The notes under the pieces are model-generated. The model saw nothing but the letters and a program-made list of their open reading frames with translations. It ran no database searches and was not told the origin of the DNA. Shown in pieces: positions 27,734-35,991 of a stretch of DNA of 64,000 nt. Position 1 is the stretch's first letter, and each line of letters starts with the position of its first letter. The translations under genes were made by a program, and so were the position numbers. This DNA is from Streptomyces sp. NBC_00620 (lineage in GTDB: Bacteria > Actinomycetota > Actinomycetes > Streptomycetales > Streptomycetaceae), in NCBI RefSeq assembly GCF_026341825.1, contig NZ_JAPENY010000001.1, positions 3,224,001-3,288,000 of the forward strand, given 5' to 3'.

Positions 27734-29710
27734 TCAGACCTGCCCGCAGGTGGCCGCCGCCTCCAGCAGTGCGGAGATACGATCCGCCGCCACCGGCCGC
27801 GAGTACAGCCACCCCTGCCCGGTGTCGCAGCCGATGCCGCGCAGGCGGGAGGCCTGGGAGGCGGTTTCCACGCACTCGGCGGTGACCGTCAGGCCAAGCC
27901 GGTGGGCGAGTTGGATGAGGGCCTCGACGATGACCTCGTCGGCGGGGTTGGGGTGGGTGTCGGTGCCGTCGCGGTTCTCGTACTGGAAGCCCCGTACGAA
28001 GGCGCCGTCCAGCTTGAGCACCGACACCGGCAGCCGGCTGAGGTACGCCAGGTTCGAGTACCCGGTGCCGAAGTCGTCGATGGCGATGCGCACGCCCATG
28101 TCGCTGAGGGCCTGCAGAGCCTGGAGGGGGCGGCCCGCCGAGCCCATCACGGCGGACTCCGTGAGCTCCAACTGGAGGAGATGGGGCGGGAGTCCGGTCT
28201 CCTTCAGGATCTCCGCCACGTCCGCTACCAGGTCGGAGTCCCAGACCTGACGCACCGCCACATTCACGCTGACGAAGATCGGTACGGCGTCGGGGTGGTC
28301 CAGCTGCCAGCGGCGGGCCTGGTGACAGGCGGTGGCAAGGACCCAGCGGCCGAGCTGCACGATCGAGCCGTCCTCCTCGGCCAGTCCGATGAACCGATTC
28401 GGCGTGAGCATTCCGAACTGGGGGTGGTTCCAGCGGACGAGCGCCTCGACCCCGCGTACGCCGCCGTCCTCCATGCCCACCAACGGCTGGTATTCCAGGG
28501 TGAATTCACCGCGCTCGACGGCCGCGCGGAGGGTGGAGGAGAGGGCCTGGCGGGTCATCCGGTGGGCGTTGCGCTCCGGGTCGAAGAGGGTCCAGCGGCC
28601 CTTGCCGTCCGCCTTCGCCCAGTACAGCGTCGTGTCCGCGGCCTGCATCAGCCCGGTCGCGGAGGTCCCGGCGGCCCGGCGCTCGACGACGCCGATGGAC
28701 GCGGAGACGGAGAGCCGCTGACCGGAGAGGTCGAAGGGCGCCTGCAGTGATCTGAGGACGGACTCGGCGAGGTCGGCCAACTGCTCGGTTCCCGTGGAGT
28801 CCTCGACGAGCAGCGCGAACTCGTCGCCGCCCAGTCTCGCCACCAGGGGAGTGGCCGCCCGCGCGTAACCGGCCTCGTCGGCGCAGCGCGTCAGACGCTC
28901 GGCGACGGCCGCGAGCAGCCGGTCGCCGATCCGGTGGCCGAGGGTGTCGTTGACCGCCTTGAACCCGTCCAGGTCGAGATAGCAGAGCCCGATCCGGCCG
29001 GTGCCGCCCTCCTCGTACGCCTCCGCCTCCAGGGCGGCCGTCAGCCGCTCGAAGAACAGGGTGCGGTTGGGCAGCCGGGTCACCGCGTCGTGCATCTGCA
29101 AGTGCCGCAGCCGCGCCTGGAGTTCACGCCGGGCGCTGATGTCGGCGACCGAGATCAGCACCGCCCGCTCCTGGGCGGGCAGCGGCGCGACCGTCACCTG
29201 GACCCAGAGCGAGTGCCCGTCGGGGTGCTTGAGCCGGCGTGTGCAGCGCAGCCGGGCCTGCCGGCCGCGCAGCACCTCGCGGTACGCGTGCCAGGTGCGG
29301 GTGTCGGACGCCAGGTCCACCAGGTCGGAGGCGATCCGCCCGGTGAGCGCGTCGGCGTCGCTGCCGAGCAGTTCGCCCAGCGACTCGTTGGCGGTGACGA
29401 CCAGCCCTTCGCGGTCGACGACGGCCATCGCGAGGGGCGCGGTGGCGAACGCGGCCTGGAAGGTGCGGGGTGACGTCGCGTCGGAAAACGCGTGGGCCGA
29501 GACCGTGGTGTCGGAAGGCGCCCGGGTCGATACGGCTGTGCCGGGGGCCGGTTCGGAAGGGACCGGTGTGCCGGGAGGTGGCCCGGGGGATACGGATGTG
29601 CCGGGATGCAACCCGGCGGACGTACGAGGAGATGTCTCGATGTGACGCTCTGTGACGGCCGGCCGGACGAGGTCTGCCGCGGGCGCCGGCCCTTCGGACG
29701 TTCCGCTCAC
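27734..29710 (-). CDS. cdgA: PAS-GGDEF-EAL c-di-GMP enzyme CdgA
   Basis: A 658-residue signalling enzyme. Domains in order: a low-complexity Pro/Ser/Thr N-terminus with short repeats (about residues 30-80), PAS (about 82-195), GGDEF with an intact LGGDEF at 294-298, and EAL with EAL at 422-424, plus DDFGTGYSN, LKLDG and AECVE. Both halves look catalytically complete, so it could make and break c-di-GMP; no RxxD inhibition site precedes GGDEF. The GTG at 29710 has GGGAG at good spacing. From gene order and architecture I match it to CdgA (SCO2817), a known BldD target. Confidence 0.87.
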   Translation of the reverse strand: MSGTSEGPAPAADLVRPAVTERHIETSPRTSAGLHPGTSVSPGPPPGTPVPSEPAPGTAVSTRAPSDTTVSAHAFSDATSPRTFQAAFATAPLAMAVVDREGLVVTANESLGELLGSDADALTGRIASDLVDLASDTRTWHAYREVLRGRQARLRCTRRLKHPDGHSLWVQVTVAPLPAQERAVLISVADISARRELQARLRHLQMHDAVTRLPNRTLFFERLTAALEAEAYEEGGTGRIGLCYLDLDGFKAVNDTLGHRIGDRLLAAVAERLTRCADEAGYARAATPLVARLGGDEFALLVEDSTGTEQLADLAESVLRSLQAPFDLSGQRLSVSASIGVVERRAAGTSATGLMQAADTTLYWAKADGKGRWTLFDPERNAHRMTRQALSSTLRAAVERGEFTLEYQPLVGMEDGGVRGVEALVRWNHPQFGMLTPNRFIGLAEEDGSIVQLGRWVLATACHQARRWQLDHPDAVPIFVSVNVAVRQVWDSDLVADVAEILKETGLPPHLLQLELTESAVMGSAGRPLQALQALSDMGVRIAIDDFGTGYSNLAYLSRLPVSVLKLDGAFVRGFQYENRDGTDTHPNPADEVIVEALIQLAHRLGLTVTAECVETASQASRLRGIGCDTGQGWLYSRPVAADRISALLEAAATCGQV

Positions 29711-30064
29711 CGCTCGCTCCCGCAGTGCACTCGTTCTTCGTATGGGTCTCTCGGGGTGGTCGGCCGGTGCTGGACGGCCGCACAAGCCGTGTCCGTGCAG
29801 GAAAGTGTGCCGATCATAGAGGCTGGCCCCGGGGAGTTGCAGCCACTGTCCAGTGTCCCGGAACAACCACCCCTTCTGACAGATCGTTTCTGCCTGCATC
29901 TGGACGGGTTCCTTCCCCCTCCGATCGCCTGTGACGTTCCGTGAGTGTTCGGGGTGTCGCCCTCCCGCGGCCTCTCACCCTTCTGGTGTAGACAAACAGG
30001 GCGAAATATGACAAACCATCACAGGCTGGGTGCGGTGTCCTGAAATCCGCATCCGGAGGTCGAT
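29711..30064. other. Divergent promoter region cdgA / protease
   Basis: 354 bases between two divergent starts. It holds a BldD-like box at 29931-29945. The frame of cdgA is open back to 29899 but without a ribosome site or clear coding bias, so I treat this as regulatory DNA. Confidence 0.6.
29931..29945. promoter_or_regulatory. BldD-like box upstream of cdgA
   Basis: TGAC, 5 bases, GTGA fits the TNAC-N5-GTNA half-site spacing of the published BldD consensus. The centre (GTTCC) deviates. cdgA is a known BldD target in S. coelicolor, which raises the prior. Confidence 0.4.
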
Positions 30065-31450
30065 GTGCCGCGTCCGCTCCCCCTGAAGGAGCTCACCCGT
30101 GAGGCCCTGCGAGCCTTCACCCGTGACGGGTCGCCCCGTTGGCGCAGCACCGCGGCGGTCTTCACCTCGATGTCGGCGCTGGCCGCGACCTCGCTGCTGC
30201 CCGGCCCCGCGCTCGCCGAACCCCGCTCGGAGCTGTGCGCCCTGAAGCGGACCGCGGCGCACCACTCGGAGGGCGTCGACACCTGGAACGCCGCCTATAC
30301 GCGCCCCACCCGCGCCCTCGACGCCGTGATGGTCTTCCTGTCCTTCCCCGACTCGGAGCCGCAGACCACGCCCGCCGAACTGACCGCCGACTACTTCCCG
30401 GCCACCAGCGACTTCTTCGAGCGAGCCTCGTACGGCAGGTTCGCGTTGCGCCCGCACCCACAGCGTGACTGGATCCGGATGCCGCACCCCTCCACGTCGT
30501 ACGCCATACAGCGCGACTGGAGCTCCGCGCACCGCGCCGCCTATCTGCGCGACGCGCTCGCCGTGGCCGACGCGCGGGTCGACTTCTCGCGCTACGACAT
30601 CGTCTACTTCGTCGCCGACCCGGACGCGCCGGGCGTCGACTCGGACGCGACGAAGGTCGTCAACCTCGACACCCCCATGCGGGCCGACGGCAAGGACATC
30701 CGCCGTGTCGTCACCGTGTTCGAGAAGCACCCGCCGGACCGCCTCGTCCTCGCCCATGAGACGGGCCACGTCTTCGACCTCCCCGACCTCTACCACCGCC
30801 CCGTCGACGGCAAGGGCGACTGGGACACCTACGTCGGCGACTGGGACCTCATGGGCAGCCAGTTCGGCCTCGCCCCCGACCTGTTCGGCTGGCACAAGTG
30901 GAAACTGGGCTGGCTGGATCCGCGCCAGGTCGAGTGTGTGCGGGGCCGGGGGAGTACGCGGCTGACGCTGGAGCCGTTGAGTGCCGGGCCGGCGACGGTC
31001 GGGGAGGCGGGGGCGCCCGCGTCCGTGCTCCGGGCAGGGGCAGGGGCGGGGGGCTTCAGTGGCTCGGGCGGCTCCGGCAGCTCCAGCGCTTCCGGCGCGC
31101 GGACCTTCGGGTCTGGTCGGGGCACCAAGCTGGCGGTGGCCCGTACGGGTCCCGACACCGTGCTGGCCTTCGAGGCGCGCGGCTCCGCGGGCAACGACGG
31201 TTCGACGTGCACGCAGGGCGTCCTCGTCTACCGCGTCCGCAGCGAGGCCGAGTCCGGCCGTGGCCCGATCGAGGTCCTCGACGCGCACCCCCACTCCGAG
31301 TCCTGCTGGGAGGACTCGGTCTACCCGCCGCTCGCGGACGCGCCGGTGGCACTCGGGGAGAGCTTCACCGTGCCCGGCGAGAACGTGCGGATCGAGGTGG
31401 AGGACCGGACGGCCACGGGGGCGTGGACGGTGAAGATCACGACGGGGTGA
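30065..31450 (+). CDS. Secreted M6-like zinc metalloprotease
   Basis: A 461-residue exported protease. A long basic lead and hydrophobic core end at ALA/EP (about residue 51). The zinc site is HETGH at 231-235, in the context LAHETGHVFDLPDLY, like the M6 immune-inhibitor-A family. A second conserved block is DWDLMGSQFGLAPDLFGWHKWKLGWL. A Gly/Ser-rich insert (about residues 322-350) precedes a beta-rich C-terminal domain. GGAGG precedes the GTG at 30065. Substrate unknown. Confidence 0.82.
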   Translation: MPRPLPLKELTREALRAFTRDGSPRWRSTAAVFTSMSALAATSLLPGPALAEPRSELCALKRTAAHHSEGVDTWNAAYTRPTRALDAVMVFLSFPDSEPQTTPAELTADYFPATSDFFERASYGRFALRPHPQRDWIRMPHPSTSYAIQRDWSSAHRAAYLRDALAVADARVDFSRYDIVYFVADPDAPGVDSDATKVVNLDTPMRADGKDIRRVVTVFEKHPPDRLVLAHETGHVFDLPDLYHRPVDGKGDWDTYVGDWDLMGSQFGLAPDLFGWHKWKLGWLDPRQVECVRGRGSTRLTLEPLSAGPATVGEAGAPASVLRAGAGAGGFSGSGGSGSSSASGARTFGSGRGTKLAVARTGPDTVLAFEARGSAGNDGSTCTQGVLVYRVRSEAESGRGPIEVLDAHPHSESCWEDSVYPPLADAPVALGESFTVPGENVRIEVEDRTATGAWTVKITTG

Positions 31451-31483
31451 GTACGCGGGGTAGAGACTTTCCACGGATACGCA

Positions 31484-31513
31484 AGAAGCCCCTCGCTCTC
31501 GCGAGGGGCTTCT
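31484..31513 (-). terminator. Terminator after third tRNA-Lys
   Basis: Perfect 12-base arms (31484-31495 and 31502-31513) with a 6-base loop. It lies between the protease stop and the tRNA 3' end and may serve both convergent units. Confidence 0.8.
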
Positions 31514-31522
31514 CACCGTCTG

Positions 31523-31596
31523 TGCGCCGCCAGGGACTCGAACCCCGGACCCGCTGATTAAGAGTCAGCTGCTCTAACCAACTGAGCTAGCGGCGC
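31523..31596 (-). tRNA. tRNA-Lys (CTT), copy 3
   Basis: Identical to copies at 7108 and 17374. Its first 10 bases overlap the end of the upstream primase-like gene, which uses the TAG of the tRNA 5' arm as its stop codon. Confidence 0.97.
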
Positions 31597-32241
31597 CTGC
31601 TGACGTCGTAGACCTTAGCATCCTGATCGCGGGGAGGAAAAATCGATATCCGCACCGCCGCGGAGGCCGCCGCGCGGGCCGCCCGGACCGCCGCCCAGAG
31701 CAGGATCTCGGGTCCGGGGAGCCAGGGCTGCCGGGTGTCGGGAGCGACGAGCCAGCGGGATTCCAGCCGGTTCGCGGGGCTCGGCCCCCTGCTGTCGTCG
31801 GCGCCCGGCGCGGGGACGGTGACCGCGTCGCCGGTGCCGTGGCAGAGCAGCGGCGGAATCCCGCCGCTCCGGCCGGAGCCCTCGATCCTCGAACGGGAAC
31901 CCCATTCCTCCCAGTCGAGCAGCGAGGGCAGCCGCTGCGCGGTACCGGGCGCGGCGAACAGCAGCATCCGCCCCCGGTAGGTGGCCACCGGGCCCGAGCC
32001 GGGCCCCTCGTCCCACAGGAGGTCGAGCATCCGCCGCCCGAAGATCACCGGAGTGTTCACGATGTCGAAGGTGCTCCCGCAGGGCAGCACGACCGGGGCG
32101 CCCGGCCGTTCCTCCCAGAGCGCGAGAGTACTGCGCGGGTATGTTCCTGCCGAGGCGAGCCAGGCGACCCCCGCGGGCGTGACACCCGAGACGTCGAACT
32201 GGTCGGGCGACGGTCCGGCGGGGGGGGGGGGAGACGCTCAT
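31587..32241 (-). CDS. Primase/polymerase-like small protein, frame broken in a poly-G tract
   Basis: A protein related to the N-terminal primase-polymerase-like family common in streptomycetes: STLALWEERPGAPVVLPCG, TFDIVNTP, MLLFAAPGTAQRLPSLL, RWLVAPD. The conserved frame runs from 31587 up to 32219. The only good start, ATG at 32241 (MSVS), lies on the far side of a 12-G tract and is out of frame by one. Tract lengths of 11 or 14 would join them. As given, the first in-frame start is a GTG at 32090, which drops about 47 residues that look conserved. It may be a sequencing slip, a phase-variable gene or a recent pseudogene. The stop codon lies within the tRNA-Lys gene. Confidence 0.6.
32220..32231. 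repeat. 12-base poly-G tract
   Basis: A homopolymer of 12 G (C on the coding strand) immediately after the probable start of the primase-like gene. Such runs slip in replication and in sequencing. Confidence 0.85.
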
Positions 32242-32357
32242 GGCAACTACATCTACCGGCGGTGAGTGCGCGATCTCAGAGGGTTGCAGGAAACCGGGAC
32301 AGGAGGGGGCGGGGAGGAGTATCTTGCCGCCCTGGCATATGCCAGGGGATGGGATTT

Positions 32358-32462
32358 CAGCCCGTCCGGCGTTTGAGGACGAGGCCGTTCAGGCCGATAC
32401 GGGGGTCTGGGGGCGAAGCCCCCAGGAACAAGGGACGGGCAGGGGCGGAGGGGGCGAAAAAA
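32358..32462 (+). repeat. Interspersed repeat R1, copy 4
   Basis: About 105 bases, nearly the same as copy 1: CCCGTCCGGCGTTTGAGGAC, the CTGGGGGC hairpin, and GGGGCGGAGGGGGCGAAA. It lies in the gap between the primase-like gene and the small helical protein. Confidence 0.8.
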
Positions 32463-32500
32463 CCCGAAGCTCACCCCACGCACCCCCGGACTCCCGAACC

Positions 32501-32893
32501 TCACGCATGGTCCCCAACCCCATGCCCCAGCCCATGCGCCCGCCCGCTCGCCCCTTCCACTCCCCGAAGCAGATCACGGCCGAACTCGATCATCTTCTTC
32601 GCATAGTCCTCGGTCCACTCGGCCCGCTCCGCCACCGCAGCCGCGGTGAGCCGATCGAATCGCCGAGGATCGGCAAGCTGCGCCGCAGCCATCGCCTGGA
32701 ACTCGACGGCCCGGTCGGCCGCGGCCCGAAACGCCTGCGTCAGCTCCGTCGCGCGCGCCAGCAGCGCCCGCGGATCGTCGATCGACTCCAGGTCGAAGAA
32801 GTGCTCCGGATCGCTCGCGGCTTCCGCGGGCTCGAAGAGCAGGGGCGCGGGGCGTAGCCGCGGTTCGTTCCGACGCGGCGTGGGCTCCGCCAT
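32501..32893 (-). CDS. Small helical protein of unknown function
   Basis: A 130-residue, Ala-rich, mostly helical protein without signal or membrane segment. The core AAADRAVEFQAMAAAQLADP and RAEWTEDYAKKMIEFG suggests a coiled or helical bundle. A strong GGAGGAG precedes the ATG at 32893. It lies downstream of the helicase gene by about 160 bases on the same strand. I do not recognise a family. Confidence 0.65.
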   Translation of the reverse strand: MAEPTPRRNEPRLRPAPLLFEPAEAASDPEHFFDLESIDDPRALLARATELTQAFRAAADRAVEFQAMAAAQLADPRRFDRLTAAAVAERAEWTEDYAKKMIEFGRDLLRGVEGASGRAHGLGHGVGDHA

Positions 32894-33052
32894 GTCTTCT
32901 CCTCCTCGTACGGTTCAGGGTCCGCCTTGTGAGCGGGCCACCGTCTATTGTCCCCCGACGGCGCAAGAGGGCCCGAGGCCAGGCGGGAACCGAGCCGGCG
33001 CCGACCGAGTGACAGCTCGGGAGCCGATCTCGGGAGCCGGATCCCCGGGGGG

Positions 33053-34402
33053 CTAAGGCCGCCAAGCCACCCGATGCTCCCCCAGATGCGACAACACCGA
33101 ATGGTTCGCCTCCCAACCATCGGGAAACTTGACCGTGACCCCCAGCTGAACCGGCTCGGTGGACGGATGATCGTCCAGCAGGTCCGTCACCCCCGCCCGG
33201 CACACCACGATGCACGCGTGCCGATGCCGCGACGCGAGCACGCACAACCGCCCCGTCTCCAGGTGGAACGCCGTCGCGTCGGGCCGCCCCGAGAGCGGAT
33301 GCAGCACCACCGTCACATCGAACTCCCGCCCCTGAAGCCGGTTCGCCGTGTCGACGGTGACGTCCGAGACGCCGAGCTCGGTCAGCGCGGCCCGTACGGC
33401 GGCGGCCTGGTCCCGGTGCGCCGTCCCGACGGCGATCCGGTCGGCGGTCAGCGGCACCGGTTCGGCGGCCCGCTCCGACGTGGCCGCGCCACCCCGGTCC
33501 AGCAGACGGCGTACGACCTGGGCCACGGCCCGAACCGCCTCCGGATCCGTACGAGGCGTGTGCCGGGCCGGCAGCTCCAGCAGCCCCCAACCCGCCTCAG
33601 CGGCCTCGTCGATGACCCGGTCGGGGCCCGAACCGTCCGACGGCACACCGAAGTCGAGCCGCCGGTCCCCGTGGCCCGTACCGCTGCGGAACGGGGTGTA
33701 CGGGTAGAACGCGTCCGAGACCAGCGGCGCCGCGGACGCGGGCAGCCGCCACGACACCGGCAGGCGGTGCTGCGGAAGCTCGGGGTTGTGGGCGAGCAGC
33801 GTCGTCACGGCGGACGCCGACGGGTCGTACGACAGGCCCGCCCACTGCTCGGATCCGACGATCGCGAACGGGTCCAACTGCCCCGGGTCGCCCACGAACA
33901 GCGCCCGCTCGAAGAGCCCCGCGACGGCCAGCAGTGCGTCCGAGCGCATCTGGTACGCCTCGTCGACGATCGCGTGCCGCCACGGCTCGACGCCCTTGAC
34001 GTGGGCCCACTTGGCGGCGGTCGAGATGACTACGTCGAGGCCCGCCAGGTCGGCCGCCTTGGTGGACTTGCGTACGTGTCCCAGGCCGTCGAGCGCCTTG
34101 TCGTACGGGTCGGGGTCGCTGCTGTGCAGCCTTCCGACGGGCAGCTCGGGGTTCTTCTCGGCGAGCCGCAGCACGAGGTCGTCGACCTGGGCGTTGGTCT
34201 GCGCGATGACCATCAACGGGCGTCCCGCGGCGGCCAGTTCGAGCGCGGCCCTAACGACGAGGGTGGACTTTCCGGCGCCGGGCGGGGAGTCGACCACGAC
34301 TCCGCGGTGCGTGCCGTGCAGTGTGTCGCGGAGGATCGCGTCGGTGGCGCTGGTCGCCGCGGCGCCCGGATCGAAGACGGGGGTCGTCAGGGGCGGGGTC
34401 AC
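33053..34402 (-). CDS. SF1B-type DNA helicase/ATPase
   Basis: A 449-residue helicase with all core motifs: I SPPGAGKST, Ia VIAQTNAQVDDL, II AIVDEAYQM, III FVGDPGQLDP, V TANRLQGREFD and VI VLASRHRHA. These fit the Upf1/Dna2-like branch of superfamily 1. It has no fused nuclease; instead a nuclease gene lies two genes upstream in the same operon. The GTG start overlaps the stop of the middle gene as GTGA. Probable role in DNA end processing or repair, or in defence; not shown. Confidence 0.82.
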   Translation of the reverse strand: MTPPLTTPVFDPGAAATSATDAILRDTLHGTHRGVVVDSPPGAGKSTLVVRAALELAAAGRPLMVIAQTNAQVDDLVLRLAEKNPELPVGRLHSSDPDPYDKALDGLGHVRKSTKAADLAGLDVVISTAAKWAHVKGVEPWRHAIVDEAYQMRSDALLAVAGLFERALFVGDPGQLDPFAIVGSEQWAGLSYDPSASAVTTLLAHNPELPQHRLPVSWRLPASAAPLVSDAFYPYTPFRSGTGHGDRRLDFGVPSDGSGPDRVIDEAAEAGWGLLELPARHTPRTDPEAVRAVAQVVRRLLDRGGAATSERAAEPVPLTADRIAVGTAHRDQAAAVRAALTELGVSDVTVDTANRLQGREFDVTVVLHPLSGRPDATAFHLETGRLCVLASRHRHACIVVCRAGVTDLLDDHPSTEPVQLGVTVKFPDGWEANHSVLSHLGEHRVAWRP

Positions 34403-35991
34403 AGGACGTCCTCCTCCGTCACCGGGTCCGGACGGGGCACGTCGGCCTCACCGGGCGGCCCGCCGTGTGTCCACGGTGTCTCCTCCGGGTCGGGCAGTTT
34501 CGCCCCGCCGCGCTGCTCGTGCTCGAAGAGCGTGAAGCAGACGAGGTCGCCCTTCTCCGGCACGGACCCCGCCTCGGGTTCCTTGCCGCGCCCCATCTTG
34601 TCGACCACCCGCAGGACGAGCAGGGCGCCGTCCTCCTCGGCGGCGACGAACTCGGCCGCTTGCGGTTTCCCGCCCAACGACCGGTACACCTTCGCCCGTT
34701 CCCCCAGATGCGGCCGGTCGTCCGTGCGCACGGTCACCAGCGGGCGCGGGCTCGGCCGCTTGCCCTCGCTGTACGCCATCACGACATCCATGACCTCGCC
34801 CGCGAAGGCCTCGCCGCCGAGCCGCCGTCCGGCCATGACGAGCGGGTCGTCGAGGGCCTCCTGGGCTTCCAGGCGGGCCTGTTCGCGCTCGCGGGTGGCG
34901 AGCTTGTTCGCCGCGGTGACCGCGTCGTCGCGGCGCGGCTGCGGGGGTTCGCCCGCGGTGATCCGGTCCCGGTGGCCGGTGAATGACCAGCGGTCACGGG
35001 TCCAGCGGTCGGCCGCGCGGGCGCCCTCGGGCAGCTCCCGCAGCAGGTCGAGGCCGCGCCACACCGCGTCCCAGGTGGGCAGCATGACACCGCCGACGAG
35101 GGCGCGGATCTCCCGCTCGGCGGCGGTGAGGTCACCGAGCCGGTCGTCCGCCTCGACGCCGTCCTCGGCGGCGGCGAGCGCGGTGCGCGCACGGTCGTAG
35201 CGATCGATGGCGGGGGCCAGCAGCTTGTTGTCGAAGGCCGGGTCGGTCGCCGGCCCTGCGGGCGGGCAGACGAGCTGTCCCCGGGAGTCCCGCAGCAACT
35301 CGGCCCGCAGCGCCGCCTCGGCGCCCGACGCACCGTCCGCCGGGTCGATCCAGGCGAGCAGCGCCCCCAGGTGCTGGTCCTCCAGACTGCTCTGCCCGGT
35401 GGCCCAGTGCCGCGACAGCACGTCGGTGAGGGCGAGCAGCAGCGAGGAGCCGGGCACCCGGGCCCGCTCCCCGAAGTGCGTCATCCACCGCCCGAGCAAC
35501 GGCACTCGGGGCGGCGCCGGATGGGGCGCCTCCGGCTCCTGCTCGGCGGTGCGACGAAACCGCATGGAGCGCCCGAGCAGCCGTACGAACTCGACTCCCG
35601 ACCGGCTCGGCACGATCAACTGCGGGGCGTCCGCGCACAGTTCGACCTCGACCTTGACGCGCTTCCCGGTCCCCGGATCGGTCTCGCTGCGCTCGGCCGC
35701 CTCGACCACGTCCGCGTACGAGTCGATGTACGGCAGGACGACGTCCGCGAGCTCGGCCAGGAACGCGAACCGCAGGTCGCGGTCGCGTGGCTGCGGTACG
35801 ACGAGTAGCCGCGGCGCGTCCCGCTCGGTTCCGACGAGCGCTCCGAGCGGGGCCCCGGCCTCACCGGCGGTGATCAGCGGCACGAACACGAGGGGCCGCT
35901 CGGTGAGATGCCGGTGCCGCACGGTGGCGGTGGGCTGGGCCCGGCCGCTGTCGACGGCCTCGAGGCGGGCGAGGGTGGCGATCAGCGACAT
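34399..35991 (-). CDS. Unknown protein between nuclease and helicase genes
   Basis: A 530-residue soluble protein that I do not recognise. It has no signal peptide. The N-terminal third is mixed alpha/beta (PLVFVPLITAGEAGAPLGALV, LVVPQPRDRD). The middle is Ala/Arg/Glu-rich and probably helical. The C-terminal third (LVTVRTDDRPHLGERAKVYR, ALLVLRVVDKMGRG) looks like a small beta domain, perhaps OB-like, followed by an acidic tail. Its start overlaps the nuclease gene by 10 bases and its end overlaps the helicase start, so all three proteins are made together. It may be a DNA-binding or bridging subunit. Confidence 0.7.
   Translation of the reverse strand: MSLIATLARLEAVDSGRAQPTATVRHRHLTERPLVFVPLITAGEAGAPLGALVGTERDAPRLLVVPQPRDRDLRFAFLAELADVVLPYIDSYADVVEAAERSETDPGTGKRVKVEVELCADAPQLIVPSRSGVEFVRLLGRSMRFRRTAEQEPEAPHPAPPRVPLLGRWMTHFGERARVPGSSLLLALTDVLSRHWATGQSSLEDQHLGALLAWIDPADGASGAEAALRAELLRDSRGQLVCPPAGPATDPAFDNKLLAPAIDRYDRARTALAAAEDGVEADDRLGDLTAAEREIRALVGGVMLPTWDAVWRGLDLLRELPEGARAADRWTRDRWSFTGHRDRITAGEPPQPRRDDAVTAANKLATREREQARLEAQEALDDPLVMAGRRLGGEAFAGEVMDVVMAYSEGKRPSPRPLVTVRTDDRPHLGERAKVYRSLGGKPQAAEFVAAEEDGALLVLRVVDKMGRGKEPEAGSVPEKGDLVCFTLFEHEQRGGAKLPDPEETPWTHGGPPGEADVPRPDPVTEEDVL

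Noticed and set aside
31615..32241. Frame starting MSVSPPPRRT as the real protein
   Set aside because: Past the poly-G tract this frame is an Arg/Ala-rich shadow; the conserved residues lie in the neighbouring frame.
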